A stretch of DNA of 64,000 nt from Eriocheir sinensis. Its lineage: Eukaryota; Arthropoda; Malacostraca; Decapoda; Varunidae. Made by a program: the position numbers and the translations under genes. Below, in pieces: positions 38,335 through 51,239 of this stretch (positions within the stretch are counted from its first letter, which is position 1; the number at the start of each line of letters is the position of its first letter). The stretch is taken from the NCBI RefSeq assembly GCF_024679095.1, contig NC_066520.1:15906831-15970830 (forward strand), given 5' to 3'. The notes below the pieces were generated by a model, which was not told where the DNA came from, did no database searches, and was given only the letters and a program-made list of their open reading frames with translations.

Positions 38335-38790
38335 GAGGTGACTGGGGGAGAGGCGGGGGGGAGAAAAGGAAGGAGAGTAGAGAGGTGCATTGTGTGTGGG
38401 GGGAAGGGATGCCAAGGGAAGGGAAGAGAAGGAAATGAAAGGGAAGGGAATAGAAAAGAGGGGAAAGGATGGGAAGAGAAGAGAAGAGAAGGGAAGGGAA
38501 AGGGAAGGGAAAGGATGGGAAGGGAAGGGAAGAGACGGGAAGGGAAGGGAAGGGAATGAAGGGGAAGGGAAGATACGAGAAAAAGGAAAGAGAATGAGAG
38601 AGAGAGAGCGAGAGCGAGAGAGAGAGTAGAGGTAAATCAAGGAGCAATTAGTCGACAGGTAAGACATGTTTCAAGGTTAAGGTAAATGGAGAAGAAGGGG
38701 GAAAGGGGAGAGGGTGGGGAGAAAGAGGGGATGGGAGAGGAAATGGAGGAAGGGGAGGGGAGGGGAGATGGGAAAGGGTGTCATTGCTCC
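38335..38790. other. Polypurine block
   Basis: GGGAAGGGAA-type sequence, one of several short-period purine arrays. No gene. Confidence 0.75.
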
Positions 38791-38934
38791 CCCATCTCAT
38801 ATATCTCTCACTAATCTCCCCTTCTTCCCCCCCTCCCCCCTTTCCTCCCCTTTCCTTCCCTTCCCCCCCTTCCTCAATCAGTTTAAGGAGACAGTCTTGT
38901 CCAATCTCTCTGCTATGAATGTATAATATAAGAC

Positions 38935-38936
<2 letters not shown>

Positions 38937-38990
<54 letters not shown>

Positions 38991-39032
38991 ATTGAGTATG
39001 TATAAATGTCATGTATTTGGGGATATGGATGT

Positions 39033-39067
<35 letters not shown>

Positions 39068-39106
39068 ATTGAGTATGTATAAATGTCATGTATTTGGGGA
39101 TATGGT

Positions 39107-39150
<44 letters not shown>
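38937..39150. repeat. Compound duplication: (TG)n with a 42-bp identical spacer
   Basis: The spacer, beginning TTTTATTGAGTATGTATAAA and ending GGGGATATGG, occurs identically after two of the three TG tracts (38988 and 39064). The TG tracts are 38937-38987, 39032-39063 and 39111-39150. The unit of duplication was spacer plus TG tract. Confidence 0.95.
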
Positions 39151-39152
<2 letters not shown>

Positions 39153-39214
39153 CAGAGGTGTGGCAGAGACCGTTTAATGATGAAAAACGACGGATATTTG
39201 CACTGTAGTCTGGC

Positions 39215-40060
<846 letters not shown>

Positions 40061-40264
40061 ATTTTTACCTCCCCATCTTCCCTTCTTCCTCCTCTCCCCA
40101 TCATCCCTCCCCTCCCCATCTCCCGCTAACAATATCCTCTTCCGTCTCACACACCACCGTCTCCTCTTCCTTCCTCCACACCCAGCTAGACGAGAGTGGG
40201 GGGGAGGAGGAGGGGCAATGGGGAGTGGGGAGAGGAGGTAAGGGGGGGGGGGGAAGTGTAAGGA

Positions 40265-40325
40265 GGCACCCCACTTCCGAGAACCAGTGCCAGGAACATA
40301 GTGCCAAAAATGAGTGTGCCAGTAT
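40265..40325. promoter_or_regulatory. Three GTGCCA hexamers in 36 bp
   Basis: GTGCCA at 40287, 40301 and 40317 in a short non-repetitive patch between purine blocks, the same hexamer that is enriched at 19.8-20.3 kb. Function unknown. Confidence 0.25.
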
Positions 40326-40559
40326 TTTTAGTGGTGGGGGTGTGAGGGGTAGGGGAGGAGGGGGGTGGGGGGGATGTGAGGTGTGGGGAGTGGGGGGAAG
40401 AAAGGACTATTGGAGTGGACTGTAATGGGTGTGATTGAGAAGGGGGGAGAAGTGAGGGGAGAGGTGGGGGAGAGAAGTGGTAAGGGAGGGTGAGATGGGG
40501 AGGGGAGATAAAAAGGACGAAGTGGGGAGGATGTTGGGGGGTGTAAAGAATGGGTAGTG

Positions 40560-40985
40560 ATGGATGGGGAGGTTAGGTAAGGGAAAGTGTGAGGGCAGGA
40601 AAGGATGGGGAGGTTACAGGAAAGAAGGGGAAGTGGGGAGGAAGTTGGGATGAATGGGGAGGCTAGATAAGGGGAGTGGGAGGGGAGGAAAGGATGGGGA
40701 GGATAGAGGAAAGAAGGGGAAGTGGGGAGGAAGTTGGGGATGGATGGGGAGGTTAGATAAGGGAAAGTGTGAGGGCAGGAAAGGATGGGGAGGATACAGG
40801 AAAGAAGGGGAAGTGGGGAAGAAGTTGGGGATGAATGGGGAGATTAAATAAAGGACAGTGGGAGGGGAGGAAAGCATGGGGAGGATAGAAAGAAGGGGAG
40901 TGGGGAGGAAGTTGGGGATGGATGGGGAGGTTAGGTAAGGGTAGTGGGAGGGGAGGAGAGCTTGGGGAGGAGGGTATGGGGAGGA
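40560..40985. repeat. ~90-bp purine minisatellite, about 4.5 copies
   Basis: Marker GAAGTTGGG at about 40641, 40731, 40821 and 40908. Each unit contains GATGGGGAGG, TTAGATAAGG, AAAGGATGGGGAGGAT and AGAAGGGGAAGTGGGG. Confidence 0.92.
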
Positions 40986-40989
40986 ATTC

Positions 40990-41560
40990 CTATTTATTCT
41001 TTTTTTCTTTTCCTTTCACCTTCTTTTACTTCTCATTTTCCTTTCCTCTTTTCCTCCTCACCTTTTCTCCTTGTACTCTCCATTCCCTTCCTCACTTTCC
41101 TTTCCTATAATTCTTTTCACCTTCCTTTCCTCTTTTCCTTCCTCACCTTTTCTCCTTGTTCCCTCCCCTATTCCCTATACTTTCCTATTTTCTTCCCCTC
41201 CTCTTTTCCCTCCTCACCTTTCCTCCTTGTTCCCTCCCTATTCCCTATACTTTCCTATTTTCTTCCTTTCCTCTTTTCCTTCCTCACCTTTTCTCCTTGT
41301 TCCCTCCCTATTCCCTATACTTTCCTATTTTCTTCCCCTCTTCTTTTCCCTTCTCACCTTTCCTTATCCTATCCATCCCCTTTCTTACTTTCTCTTCCCT
41401 TATGCTTTTCATCTTCCTTTCCTCTTTTCCTTTCTCACCTTTCCCTCCCTATTCCCTATCTTTCCTTTTCTCTTTTCCTTTCTCACCTTTCCTCCATATA
41501 CTATCCATCCCCTTTCTTACTTTCCCATTTTCCTCCCTCTCTTCCCTTAACTTCCCCCAT
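40990..41560. repeat. ~72-bp pyrimidine minisatellite
   Basis: Modules CCTCACCTTTTCTCCTTGTT, CCCTCCCTATTCCCTATACT and TTCCTATTTTCTTCC recur about six times. The strand switch from the purine minisatellite at 40985 is abrupt. Plus-strand Ser/Phe/Pro frames are compositional. Confidence 0.88.
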
Positions 41561-41803
41561 CAATTTTCCTTCTTTTTCAGACCATATCAACTTTTCCAAC
41601 CCCTTTTCTTTTCCTGCGCAACGTAAATCAAAGAGTATTTTTCTCCTTTACAGCGACTGAAAGCAAAAGGTAAACGGCACTTATATATAAAAAGGGAGGA
41701 AGCGAACGAGATAAATAAATAATAAAAGAAAAGAAGGGAGAAAAAAAGGGAAAGGAGGCAAAGCAATGAATCGTGGAAAGGAATAATAAATAACGAAACA
41801 AAT

Positions 41804-41943
<140 letters not shown>

Positions 41944-42063
41944 AATTAGGTTAGGTCAATAGGAGTTACAGAAAAAAAATAGATTCTGAAATTGGCTCAT
42001 TATTATTTTTTTTTCTTAAATGGGAAAAGGAGAAAAAATATGATGGTTCTAAGAGGAATCAAG

Positions 42064-42068
42064 AAGAG

Positions 42069-42112
<44 letters not shown>
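42064..42112. repeat. (AAT)n microsatellite
   Basis: About 15 AAT repeats followed by GAA triplets. Confidence 0.96.
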
Positions 42113-42113
<1 letters not shown>

Positions 42114-42242
42114 GAAGAAGAAGATGAAGAAAAGGAGGAGGAGGAAGAAGATTGGAAAGTAGAATCAATCAGTAGTTTAGGATTAGAAGTAGATGAAGTT
42201 TAGTGATAAAAAATAATGAAAATAATGAAAAAAAGTATATTT

Positions 42243-42346
<104 letters not shown>

Positions 42347-42463
42347 TGGAGTTTAGGAACAAAATAAGAGACTGCAGAATGGAAGAAACAGATTGATATA
42401 TGAAGGAAGAAAAGAGAAAGACAGGAGACAAGGAAATTAAGATAAACAGATAAGGAAAAAAAA

Positions 42464-42600
<137 letters not shown>

Positions 42601-43019
42601 CACTGATGAGGCACGGGAGATTACAACAAAGGAGATACCAAAGAACAGAGAGATAGTAGAAAAGATAAGCGAAAAGATAAAAAAAAAGAGATAGACTGAT
42701 TGCTGAAAAAAAGAGAAACGTTGAAAAAAATAAAGATAGACATGAAAATAAGAATAAAAAACAAAAACAAAACAAAAATAAAGAAAAGAATGAGAAAGAA
42801 GACAGAAAAGAAATACGATAAGGAAAAAAAGACAGACGAAAAAAAGAAAACAACAAAAAAAAAAAAGATCGAACGTTTGATGCTGACGGAAATAAGTCGA
42901 GATACAGATGGAGATAATAAAGGAGAAAACAATAATAGAAAAAATAATAGAGGGACAATTAAAGCTTCCTATGAGTCTGTCAATCATCTCTGGACGAATC
43001 ACCGTGTTTATAAGGGTGT

Positions 43020-43500
43020 CAAGGGTCTTTATAAGGGAATGGGGGTGAGGGAGGGAGGGAAGGTTGGGGGAGGGAGATGAAGGATGGAGGATGACGAAAT
43101 GGAAGGGGAGGGAGGGAGAGGGGAAGAGAAAAAAAAAGATGTATGAAGGGAAGAAGGGAAGGAAGAGATAGATAGAAAGATATGGAAGGAAGGGAGAAAG
43201 GGAAGAAGGGAAGTGAAATGAGAGAGAAGGAAGAAAAAGGAAGGGAATGAGATAGAAAAGGATGGAATGAAGGGAGGAAGGGAAGAAGGGAAGTGAAATG
43301 AGAGAGAAGGAAGAAAAAGGAAGGGAATGAGATAGAAAAGGATGGAAGGAAGGGAGGAAGAGAAGAAAGGAGGAATGGAATGGAGAAAATGGCTGAATGC
43401 AAAAAAAGTAAGGAGGGAGGAAAATGAAGAGGATGGAAAAAGGGGAGGAACGAAAAGAAGGGAAGGGCAGGAGGGAGGGGAGGGAGGAGAGCGATAAATT
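43020..43500. repeat. Polypurine block with ~82-bp tandem repeat
   Basis: A module containing GAAGTGAAATGAGAGAGAAG, GAAAAAGGAAGGGAATGAGA and TAGAAAAGGATGGAA repeats near 43210 and 43293 with a partial copy to the left. Confidence 0.85.
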
Positions 43501-43859
43501 TACTTAGTCTACCATAAAATGATGCAAAGTGCTGAGATAATTTTCACATAATATCGATCTTTCAATTAACTATTCTCATTATATACCTATTTGTCTATCT
43601 ATTGATCTATCTATGTAAGTATGTCTATCTATCTTTTTTAATCTATCTACCTCCCTACTTCGCAATCCCACACACGAAAAGCCTAACCCCATCACCTTTT
43701 TCTCCCCTTTCTACATTGCCCTTCCCCTCCACTCCCCAACTCCCTTTAACCACCACCACCACCACCACAACTACCCTTTTTTAGCGGTCAAATATGTGTA
43801 TCATCGGCTTCCCACTACTACTACTACTACGAAAGGTCATGCCCTCTAGTGGTGACTGG

Positions 43860-44015
43860 CAGTGGTGGTGGTGGTGGTGATGAAAAAAGTGGTAGTGGTG
43901 ACGGTGGAGTTGGTGAAAGTCTGTTGTTATTGATGTTGTTGGTGTTGATGTTGGTGGAGGAGATGTTGGAGGTGAAAGCTTTTATTAGTAGTGGTGGTAG
44001 TAGTGGTGGTAGTAA

Positions 44016-44065
<50 letters not shown>

Positions 44066-44335
44066 TTTGATGATTATAATTATGTTGATAGTTGATGTTA
44101 ATATTGTTTACTACTGTTGCTGTTGTTGTTGTTGTTGTTATAGTTGCTTAAGTGGTGTTTTGGGGGACGCGGGTGGTGGTGACAGCGGTGGTGGTGGTGA
44201 TGGTGGCGGTGCTAATTGTGGTGGTGGTGGTGGTGGTGGTGGCGGCGGTGCTAATTGTGGTGGTGGTGGTGGTGGTGAAACTGACAGCTGGCCACAACGC
44301 GGGCAGCGCCCCCCCCCCCCCCCCCAACATGCAAC
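43860..44335. repeat. (GGT)n/(GTA)n trinucleotide cluster
   Basis: GGT triplets at 43862-43885 and 44180-44278 and (AGT)n at 44016-44066, ending in a poly-C run at about 44311-44325. Val/Gly frames are compositional. Confidence 0.9.
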
Positions 44336-45000
44336 TGTGCCAAGCCTTCTTCCTCCTCCTCTTCTTTCTCTTCTTTTCCCTCCTCTCTCTTTTCCCCTGC
44401 TGAAATTTTCCCTTTTAAACTTCCTTTCTTTCTATCCTCAACTTCTCATTCTTCATCTTTTTTCCCCTCTAACTTCCCTCTCTCCCATCTTCATTTATTC
44501 CCCTCCCCATTATACTCTCTTCCTTTTTTTCTTCAACTTCTCATTATTCATCTTCTCTCTCCTCTAACTCCCCTTCTCTCTCTCCTTTCTCCCCACTCCC
44601 ATCTCCCCTTCCCCATATTCACTCCCCTCATCTCCTTTTCCCTCCTCCTACACTCATTATCTTCCCCATTCTCACTATTCCTTCCTTCCTTTCTTTTACT
44701 TCTCCTTCTCTTCCTCCTCCTCCTCCTCTTCCATATGTTATAATCTCTTCTTCCCTCCTCTTCGCCCTCCCCCCTCTGACTAACTCTTTTTTCCTCCCTC
44801 ACCCTTCCCATCTCCCTCTCTTCCCCTTCTTCATCAAATTCCACTAACCTTTCTACTTTTACCATTTCTCTCTCCCTCTCTCTTCCCTTCCCTCCACAAA
44901 AAGTACTCTTCTCCAATTTCTCCTCCGGCCACCTCCATCACCATCACCCTCTTCATCACCATCACCACCACCACCACCACCACCATCACCATTAAATTTG
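44336..45000. other. Polypyrimidine block ending in (CAC)n
   Basis: CCTCCTCTTC-type sequence, then CAC triplets at about 44957-44995. No gene recognised. Confidence 0.7.
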
Positions 45001-45009
45001 TTCTTTCTT

Positions 45010-45780
45010 TTATGTTATTTTCGGTGGAGAAAGGAGACGGAAAAGGAGTGAAAAGAAGATAGGAGGGAGAGAAAAATAGATAGACAGATAGATAGATAGA
45101 TATAGATTGAGGGAAAAATCGGAAGGGGGAGAGAAAAGGAAGGAACTGCAAATAAAGAGAGAAGGACGATAAACAAATAAAAGGAAGAGGGAGATAGAGA
45201 GATAGGTGAGGAGGTAGAGGAAGAAGAAGAGGAGGAGGGGGAGGAGGAGGAGGAGGGGGAGACGAAAGGCAAAAATGGTGGATGAAAAAAAAAAAAAAAA
45301 AAAAGCATGAAAAGAGTAAAAGTAAATCTGCAAATATGAAGAACAAATAAACAAAGTAAAGGAAGGAAGAGAGTGAGGGAGGAAGGGAGAGAGTGAGAGG
45401 GAGAGGAAAGGAGAGGAAAAAAGGAGGGGACGGAGCCAGCTGTCTATATGATCAGCTGGGGATAGTCTCTCTCTCTCTCTCTCTCTCCATCACTTAACAT
45501 ACCAACACTTAGAGACAGTGATTGACAGGAAGGAAAAAACGAGAGCAAGGCGTAGATAGGAGGAGGAGGAGTAGAAGGAGGAGGAGGAGGAGGAGGAGGA
45601 GGAGGAAGAAGAGGTAATGGAGGCAGATTAGAATGAGAGACGTCTTCATCAAAACCAATTAAAACACATTATTGGGAGTCACGACCTGGTGCTCTCTCTC
45701 TCTCTCTCTCTCTCTTCCAGACAATAAGGAGGATAATAATGGGACGGAGTCTGTCTGTTCCTTAATCGGTTCTTAGCCCA
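45010..45780. other. Polypurine segment with GGA tracts, then mixed sequence
   Basis: GATA repeats near 45075-45105, a poly-A run at 45286-45304, GGA triplets at 45578-45607, and short (CT)n at 45469-45487 and 45693-45716. Confidence 0.65.
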
Positions 45781-45784
45781 TGAT

Positions 45785-45787
<3 letters not shown>

Positions 45788-45860
<73 letters not shown>
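45788..45860. repeat. (GA)n microsatellite, ~73 bp
   Basis: Uninterrupted, bordering the promoter-like patch at 45900. Confidence 0.97.
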
Positions 45861-45861
<1 letters not shown>

Positions 45862-45894
45862 AGGAAGCAGCGAGGAAGTAAGCTAGCTCACTCG

Positions 45895-46030
45895 CTCTCT
45901 TTTCAGTGCCAAACGAGTCTCACAGTCAGGCAGTGAAGCGAGTGACGTGATTGGCTCCTGGCTCGTGTGTGTGTGCCAGGCTCTCCCTTGGTCACTCTCT
46001 CTCTCTCTCTCTGGCACCCTTTTTGACATC
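45895..46030 (-). promoter_or_regulatory. CRE-like plus CCAAT patch, candidate regulatory element
   Basis: GTGACGTGATTGGCTCC at 45942-45958 joins a CRE-like half-site to a CCAAT box (on minus: CCAATCACGTCAC), the same pairing seen at 23.25 kb. GTGCCA hexamers lie close by at 45906 and near 45973. Sequence is unique and mixed in composition. Regulatory role is inference from motifs only. Confidence 0.3.
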
Positions 46031-46059
46031 TAGAACTATTTCCTTTATCATCCGGAACT

Positions 46060-46920
46060 GCCTACTCTCTCTCTCTCTCTCTCTCTCTCTCAGAAAATCA
46101 GATGACATGTCCACTACGTGCTGTCCAGAAAGGGGGAGGAGGAGGAGGAGGAGGAGGAGGAGGAGGAGGAGGAGGAGGAGGAGGAGGAGGAAGAACATGT
46201 TGCACACTTTCTCGATGCCAAGAGAAAACGAAAACAAAACAACAACAACAAAAAAAAAATAAAGGAAAGAAATTATTTTGTAGATTATATGAGAAGAAAA
46301 AGAAGAAGAAATGGAAGAAAATATTAACAAAAAAATAGGAGGGAGGAGGAAAATAGGAGGAAAAAAACAGAACAGGTAAGTTGCTCCTGAAAATCATTAA
46401 CACCTTTCTGGCTTGAGGGGAGACAAGAAAAAAAAAAGGAGGGGGGGTGGGACGTAGGTGAAGAGGAAGAAGATGAGGAGGAAGAGGAAGAAGAAGTGGA
46501 AAGCGACAAGTTGAACGAGGAAGATGATGAGGAAGAGGAAGATGGAAAGAGAGAGATGAAGAGAAAGATGAAGAGGAAGATGAGGTGGAAGAGAAAGATG
46601 AAGTAGGAACATAATGAGGAAGACGACATGGAGGAAGAGAAAGATGAAGAGGAAGAAGAGAAAATGGAGGAGGAGGAGGAGGAGAAAGATGAATAGGAAG
46701 AAGATGAAGAGGAAGACGAGATGGGAGAGGAGGAGGAAGATGAAGGGGAAAAAGATGAGGAGGGAGAAAAGGGGAGAAAGATGAATACGAAGAAGATAAG
46801 AGGGAAGAAAATAGATGAAGAAAGTGCTAAGAAGACGACGCCCATTATCTGCAGGCTTTAATGAGGGAAGACAAAGGTGATAATTAGGGAGACCCATCAT
46901 TAGGAGGAGGAGGAGGAGGA
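46060..46920. other. (CT)n, (GGA)n and GAAGATGA-rich block
   Basis: (CT)n at 46066-46091 and (GGA)n at 46134-46190, then GAAGATGAGGAGGAAGA-type sequence to 46760 with loosely periodic GATGAAGAGG motifs. Minus-strand Ser/Phe frames are compositional. Confidence 0.8.
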
Positions 46921-47024
46921 GGAGGAGGAAGGTGAGCTAGTTAATGAGTTTGAGTAATACAGGTGATGCTAATTGGAGGGAAAGGTGTGTTTCTAGAGAA
47001 CAGTGTGTAATTCTCGCCATTAAT

Positions 47025-47027
<3 letters not shown>

Positions 47028-47071
<44 letters not shown>

Positions 47072-48007
47072 GTATTCCTCCTCTATCCTCGCTCTACATC
47101 TCCCTTTCTTCCTTTCCTCCTCCTCCTCCTTTGTATTCCTTCTTAGTCCATTCTTCTGTACATTAACCTTCTCATTTCCCTCCTTTATTTTCCTCCTCCT
47201 CCTTCTCTTTCCTCAACCCTTTTCCTCTTCCCTTCTAGGTTCGCAAATGCTTTATAACTTAACTCTTTTTCATTTTATCTTCCTCTTTCTCCTTCTTCTT
47301 GCTCTTCCTCTTTACCCAAATTGTTTTCCTCTTCCTCTTCATTTCCTCACCACCATCACCGTACTCTTTCCTACCTTTATCCTACCTTACCTTACCTTCC
47401 CCTACCTTACCTTACCCCTATCCTTCCCTTCCCTTGCCTAAGCCATGTACCCTCACCTCATCTTGCCTCGGGTTTCATAGCCTACACGCCTCACCTCCCC
47501 TTTTGTCATCTATCTCAGCATCCCCCCCCCTCAACACCCCTCTACTCCCCCCTTCTCTCCCTCTCTCTTTCCCTTCCCACCCCAGCCAGCCTAGTCTTGT
47601 CTTCTCACCCCACCCTGTTTTTTCTCTCTCTTTCCCTTTCTCTCTTTCTGTGTTTTCTTTCAATATTTTCCTGCAGCAGTTAGTTATTTCTTTCTTCCTC
47701 TTCCTTCTACTTTAAACCTCTTCTCTTGTTCTATGTCAGTCTACCCTTGTTTTTAGTTTATTCTGTATTCCCTTCTCCGTTTTCTGTTTGTCTACCTCTT
47801 TATTTGGTTACTTTTCCTCCTCTTCTCTTCTTTTCTGACCAACCCTTCTAATTCCTATCTTCATTTCTATACTCTTCTTCATATCTCTTCGTCTTCCTTC
47901 ATTCCTCTCCTTCTCTCTTTATTCTCCTACTCCGTTTAAGTATCCTTCGGGCCTTCCTGTACGTTCTGCCTCTCCTTCTCCCTCCTCGTCCTTCTTCTAT
48001 TAATGCC

Positions 48008-48056
<49 letters not shown>

Positions 48057-48290
48057 TCTTCTCTCCTTCTTTCTTCTGCTTTCATTGTCCTTTTCTTTCA
48101 TTGTCCTTTTGTCTTATCCTTCTTGCTTCCTTCACAGTTTTTTCCTTTTTTCTTAATTTTCTGTTCTTGTTTTCTTCGTGTGTTTTTCTATTCTTCCTCC
48201 TTCCTTTTCTCTTTTTTTTTCTGGTTCTGTTCCACTGTTCTGAATTTCGTGTTTTCCTTTCTTTCTTTCTTTCTTTCTTCGTCCTCTTTA
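47028..48290. other. Polypyrimidine block
   Basis: (CT)n at 47031-47069 and 48009-48053 with CTTCCTCT-type sequence between. Plus-strand frames rich in Ser, Leu and Phe are compositional. Confidence 0.75.
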
Positions 48291-48309
48291 TACGTTGGGG
48301 GATAAATCA

Positions 48310-48448
<139 letters not shown>

Positions 48449-48616
48449 AAACCTTTGTTGGTGGTCATGGGAAGAGAGGGGAAAAAATGGAGGGGAAAAA
48501 ACCTTCTGCAATAAATTCTTGACTGGCAGAGAGACGACCCGATTTGTAGTACTGCAGGAGGAGGAGGAGGAGGAGGAGGAGGAGGAGAGGAAGAGGAGGG
48601 GGAGGCGGAGGAGGAA

Positions 48617-50787
48617 ACATGGAAACATGGACTAGCAGGCAGCAGAAAGCCTGTTGGCTCATTACTAGGCTGCCTGCGTTCAGTGATTTAATCAATCCGT
48701 TTGCCACAGGAGTGGCTTGCAGGGAAGGATTAAAGCACTTGTGTACCTACTCTTGGGAACGTTCAGTTCACTCCTGTTGCAGCAAAGTGGCGATCAATGC
48801 GTTTCTTGAAGGAGTTGATGGTCTCTGCGCTAACCACTTCTGCAGGAAGGCTGTTCCAGTGGCGAACAACTCTATTCGAGAAATAACTCCTGCCGATGTC
48901 GGTATTGCATCGCTTTGCTTGAATTGTTTTTCCGTTGTTTCTTGTTCTCAGGTTAGTTTGTAGCGTGAAGAGTTTGGAGTGATCAACGTTGCTGAGCTTG
49001 TTCAGGTACTTAAAGACTTGTATCATGTCTCCCCGCAGTCGTCTCTTTTCCAACGTGAAGAGGTTGAGTCGCTCGAGTCGTTCTTCATAGGGCTTCGTCC
49101 TCAGTGATGGTATCATCGTGGCGCGGCGCTGTACTCTCTCAAGTAATTCAATGTCTTTCCTGTAATTAGGAGACCAGAATTGCACGGCGTATTCCAGGTG
49201 GGGCCTTACCAGCGAATTATACAAGGATAACATAACTCCCGGCGTCTTGTATTCGAAGTTCCTCGATATGAACCCAAGCATTGTATTGGCTTTCTTACAG
49301 GCGGACTTGCAGTGTTTTGTTTGTTTCAAGTCACTGCTGATGGTGACCCCGAGGTCTCTTTCCTCTTGCACAACATGTAGTGGTTCGCCACCCATGTGGT
49401 ATATGTGGTTGCTGTTTCTGGATCCGATATGCATTACTTTACATTTGGTAGTGTTGAAGGACATCTGCCATTTTTCTGACCACCGAGTGATCTGGTCCAG
49501 GTCTCTCTGGATAATTTCGCAGTTCTGCCGTCGTGAGGGCCTTCCCACCCACCTTTGTGTCGTCGGCAAATTTTGAAAGATTGGATTTTAATCCTAGTTC
49601 TAGGTCGTTGATATATATGATGAAAAGTATGGGTCCCAGCACTGACCCCTGTGGCACTCCACTTGTGACTGGAGCCACTCGGAGGCCTGTCCGTTGAGTA
49701 CAACTCGTTGTTTTCTTTCAGTGAGCCAGTCTTTGATCCACTGTCAGATCGTCGCCTAATCCCGCCGACTTAAGTTTCTTGAGGAGTCTTTCATGTGGCA
49801 CTTTGTCAAAGGCTTTCTGAAAGTCTAGATATATAACATCACTGGGGATATGATTATCCCAGTTTTCATAGATACCTTGGAAGAAGTCCAATAAATTGGT
49901 TACATGAGCGCTTGTTCCTGAAACCGTGCTGAGCATCGGAAATGATGTTGTTGTCTTCAAGGAACCTAACGAGTTTGTCTCTGATGATCTTCTCGAGGAT
50001 TTTTCCCGCCACTGAGGTCAAGCTGATTGGTCTGTAGTTTAGGGCCACACTTTTGTCTCCCTTTTTGTAGATCGGTGTTACGTTCGCTTGTTTCCAGTCT
50101 TTCGGGACTTTGTTTTGTTGTAGTGACAGATTGTAGATGGCGGTGAGTGGTTTGAGGATTTGCTGCTTGAGTTCCTTGAGCAGCCTGGGTGACAAGTCGT
50201 CGGGTCCGGTAGACTTGTTTGTCTCGAGTTTGTCTAGGTACTTTTTCACATCCCGTTCGTCGATTGTACCAATTTCTAGGGGAGTGATTCCCATCGGTGG
50301 GGAAGGGCTCTCGGGTACGGACTGTGTATTCTCGACCGTGAACACAGACGCGAAGTTCCTGTTTAGGATTTCGACCATTTGTCTACTGTCCTGTGTTAGT
50401 ACGTCACTTTCATCTTTTAGGGGACCGATATTATTTTTGTCTTCTTTTGGTTCTTATATACGTGAAGAACTTTTTCGGGTTGGACTTGGCTTCGCGTGCA
50501 ATTTGCTTTTCATAGTCACGTTTACTCTGGCGAATGAGTGTTCTGCAAGCTCTGAGGCTTTGATGGTACTGTTCGCGTGCCTCGTCAGTGCTGTTTTCCT
50601 TTAGCAAGTTGTATTTTCTCTTCTTCAAATTAATCGCCCGTCGAACTTGGGTAGTCATCCATGGTGTGCTTGTGGCATTATTTGTTCTCCTTGTCTTCAT
50701 GGGAACAGTCGTTCTCTCTACCTCCAGGAGTTTGTTCTTAAAGCCGTTCCACGCGCCGTCCACCGGAGTGAGGTTCATGGGTTCCCA
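48617..50787 (-). mobile_element. LINE (CR1/Jockey-like) 5'-truncated copy B
   Basis: About 2.2 kb of a non-LTR retrotransposon in CELF sense orientation. It retains the linker after the endonuclease, the full reverse transcriptase, the C-terminal tail, a ~130-nt 3' UTR, and an 8-bp terminal repeat (ACATGGAA on plus, nearly two copies at 48617-48630). Both junctions lie in GGA tracts: (GGA)n at 48557-48613 on the 3' side and 50791-50846 on the 5' side. This suggests insertion into a (TCC)n target. No long target-site duplication can be told apart from the repeat. Confidence 0.95.
48763..50787 (-). pseudogene. Non-LTR reverse transcriptase ORF, frameshifted
   Basis: On minus, coding pieces in order are: a linker region with WNGFKNKLLEVE (50760-50440); RT palm beginning NKSTGPDDLSPRLLKEL, then YRPISLTS and HGFRNKRSC (50378-49905); YLDFQKAFDKVPHERLL (49850s-49790s); [14 protein letters not shown] (49663-49622); catalytic FADD at 49570-49559; and the tail from [10 protein letters not shown] to a stop after RIDRHFAATGVN (48763-49540). 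Reading requires frame changes near 50440, 49905, 49742, 49685 and 49525, so the copy is dead. The endonuclease domain is missing. Clade placement (CR1-like) is by tail motif and 3' repeat; Jockey or L2 remain possible. Confidence 0.93.
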
Positions 50788-50790
50788 AGA

Positions 50791-50863
50791 GGAAGAGGGG
50801 GAGGAGGAGGAGGAGGAGGAGGAGGAGGAGGAGGAGAAGGAGGAGGTAAGTGAGAGTAGGTAC

Positions 50864-50956
<93 letters not shown>
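50791..50956. repeat. (GGA)n then (GA)n beside LINE copy B
   Basis: GGA triplets at 50791-50846 and GA at 50867-50956, at the truncated 5' end of the LINE. Confidence 0.97.
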
Positions 50957-50959
<3 letters not shown>

Positions 50960-51099
50960 ACCTGTCAGATAACACCTTCCTCCTTCCCCTCCTTCCTTTT
51001 CCTCACCTTCCTTCCTTCCGTTACTGGCACGTTTTTTGGGTTTGTGAAGAGGAGGAGGAGGAGGAGGAGAGAGTGAGAGACAAACAAGAAGCGACCCTC

Positions 51100-51134
<35 letters not shown>

Positions 51135-51239
51135 TTTGTTCCTCTCTCCCTCTCTTTCCCTCTTCTCTCCGCCTTTCTTCTCTCCTTCTCTCCCCTCAGA
51201 CATATTTGGAAGGGCAAATTTTTGAGACGAAAACAAACA

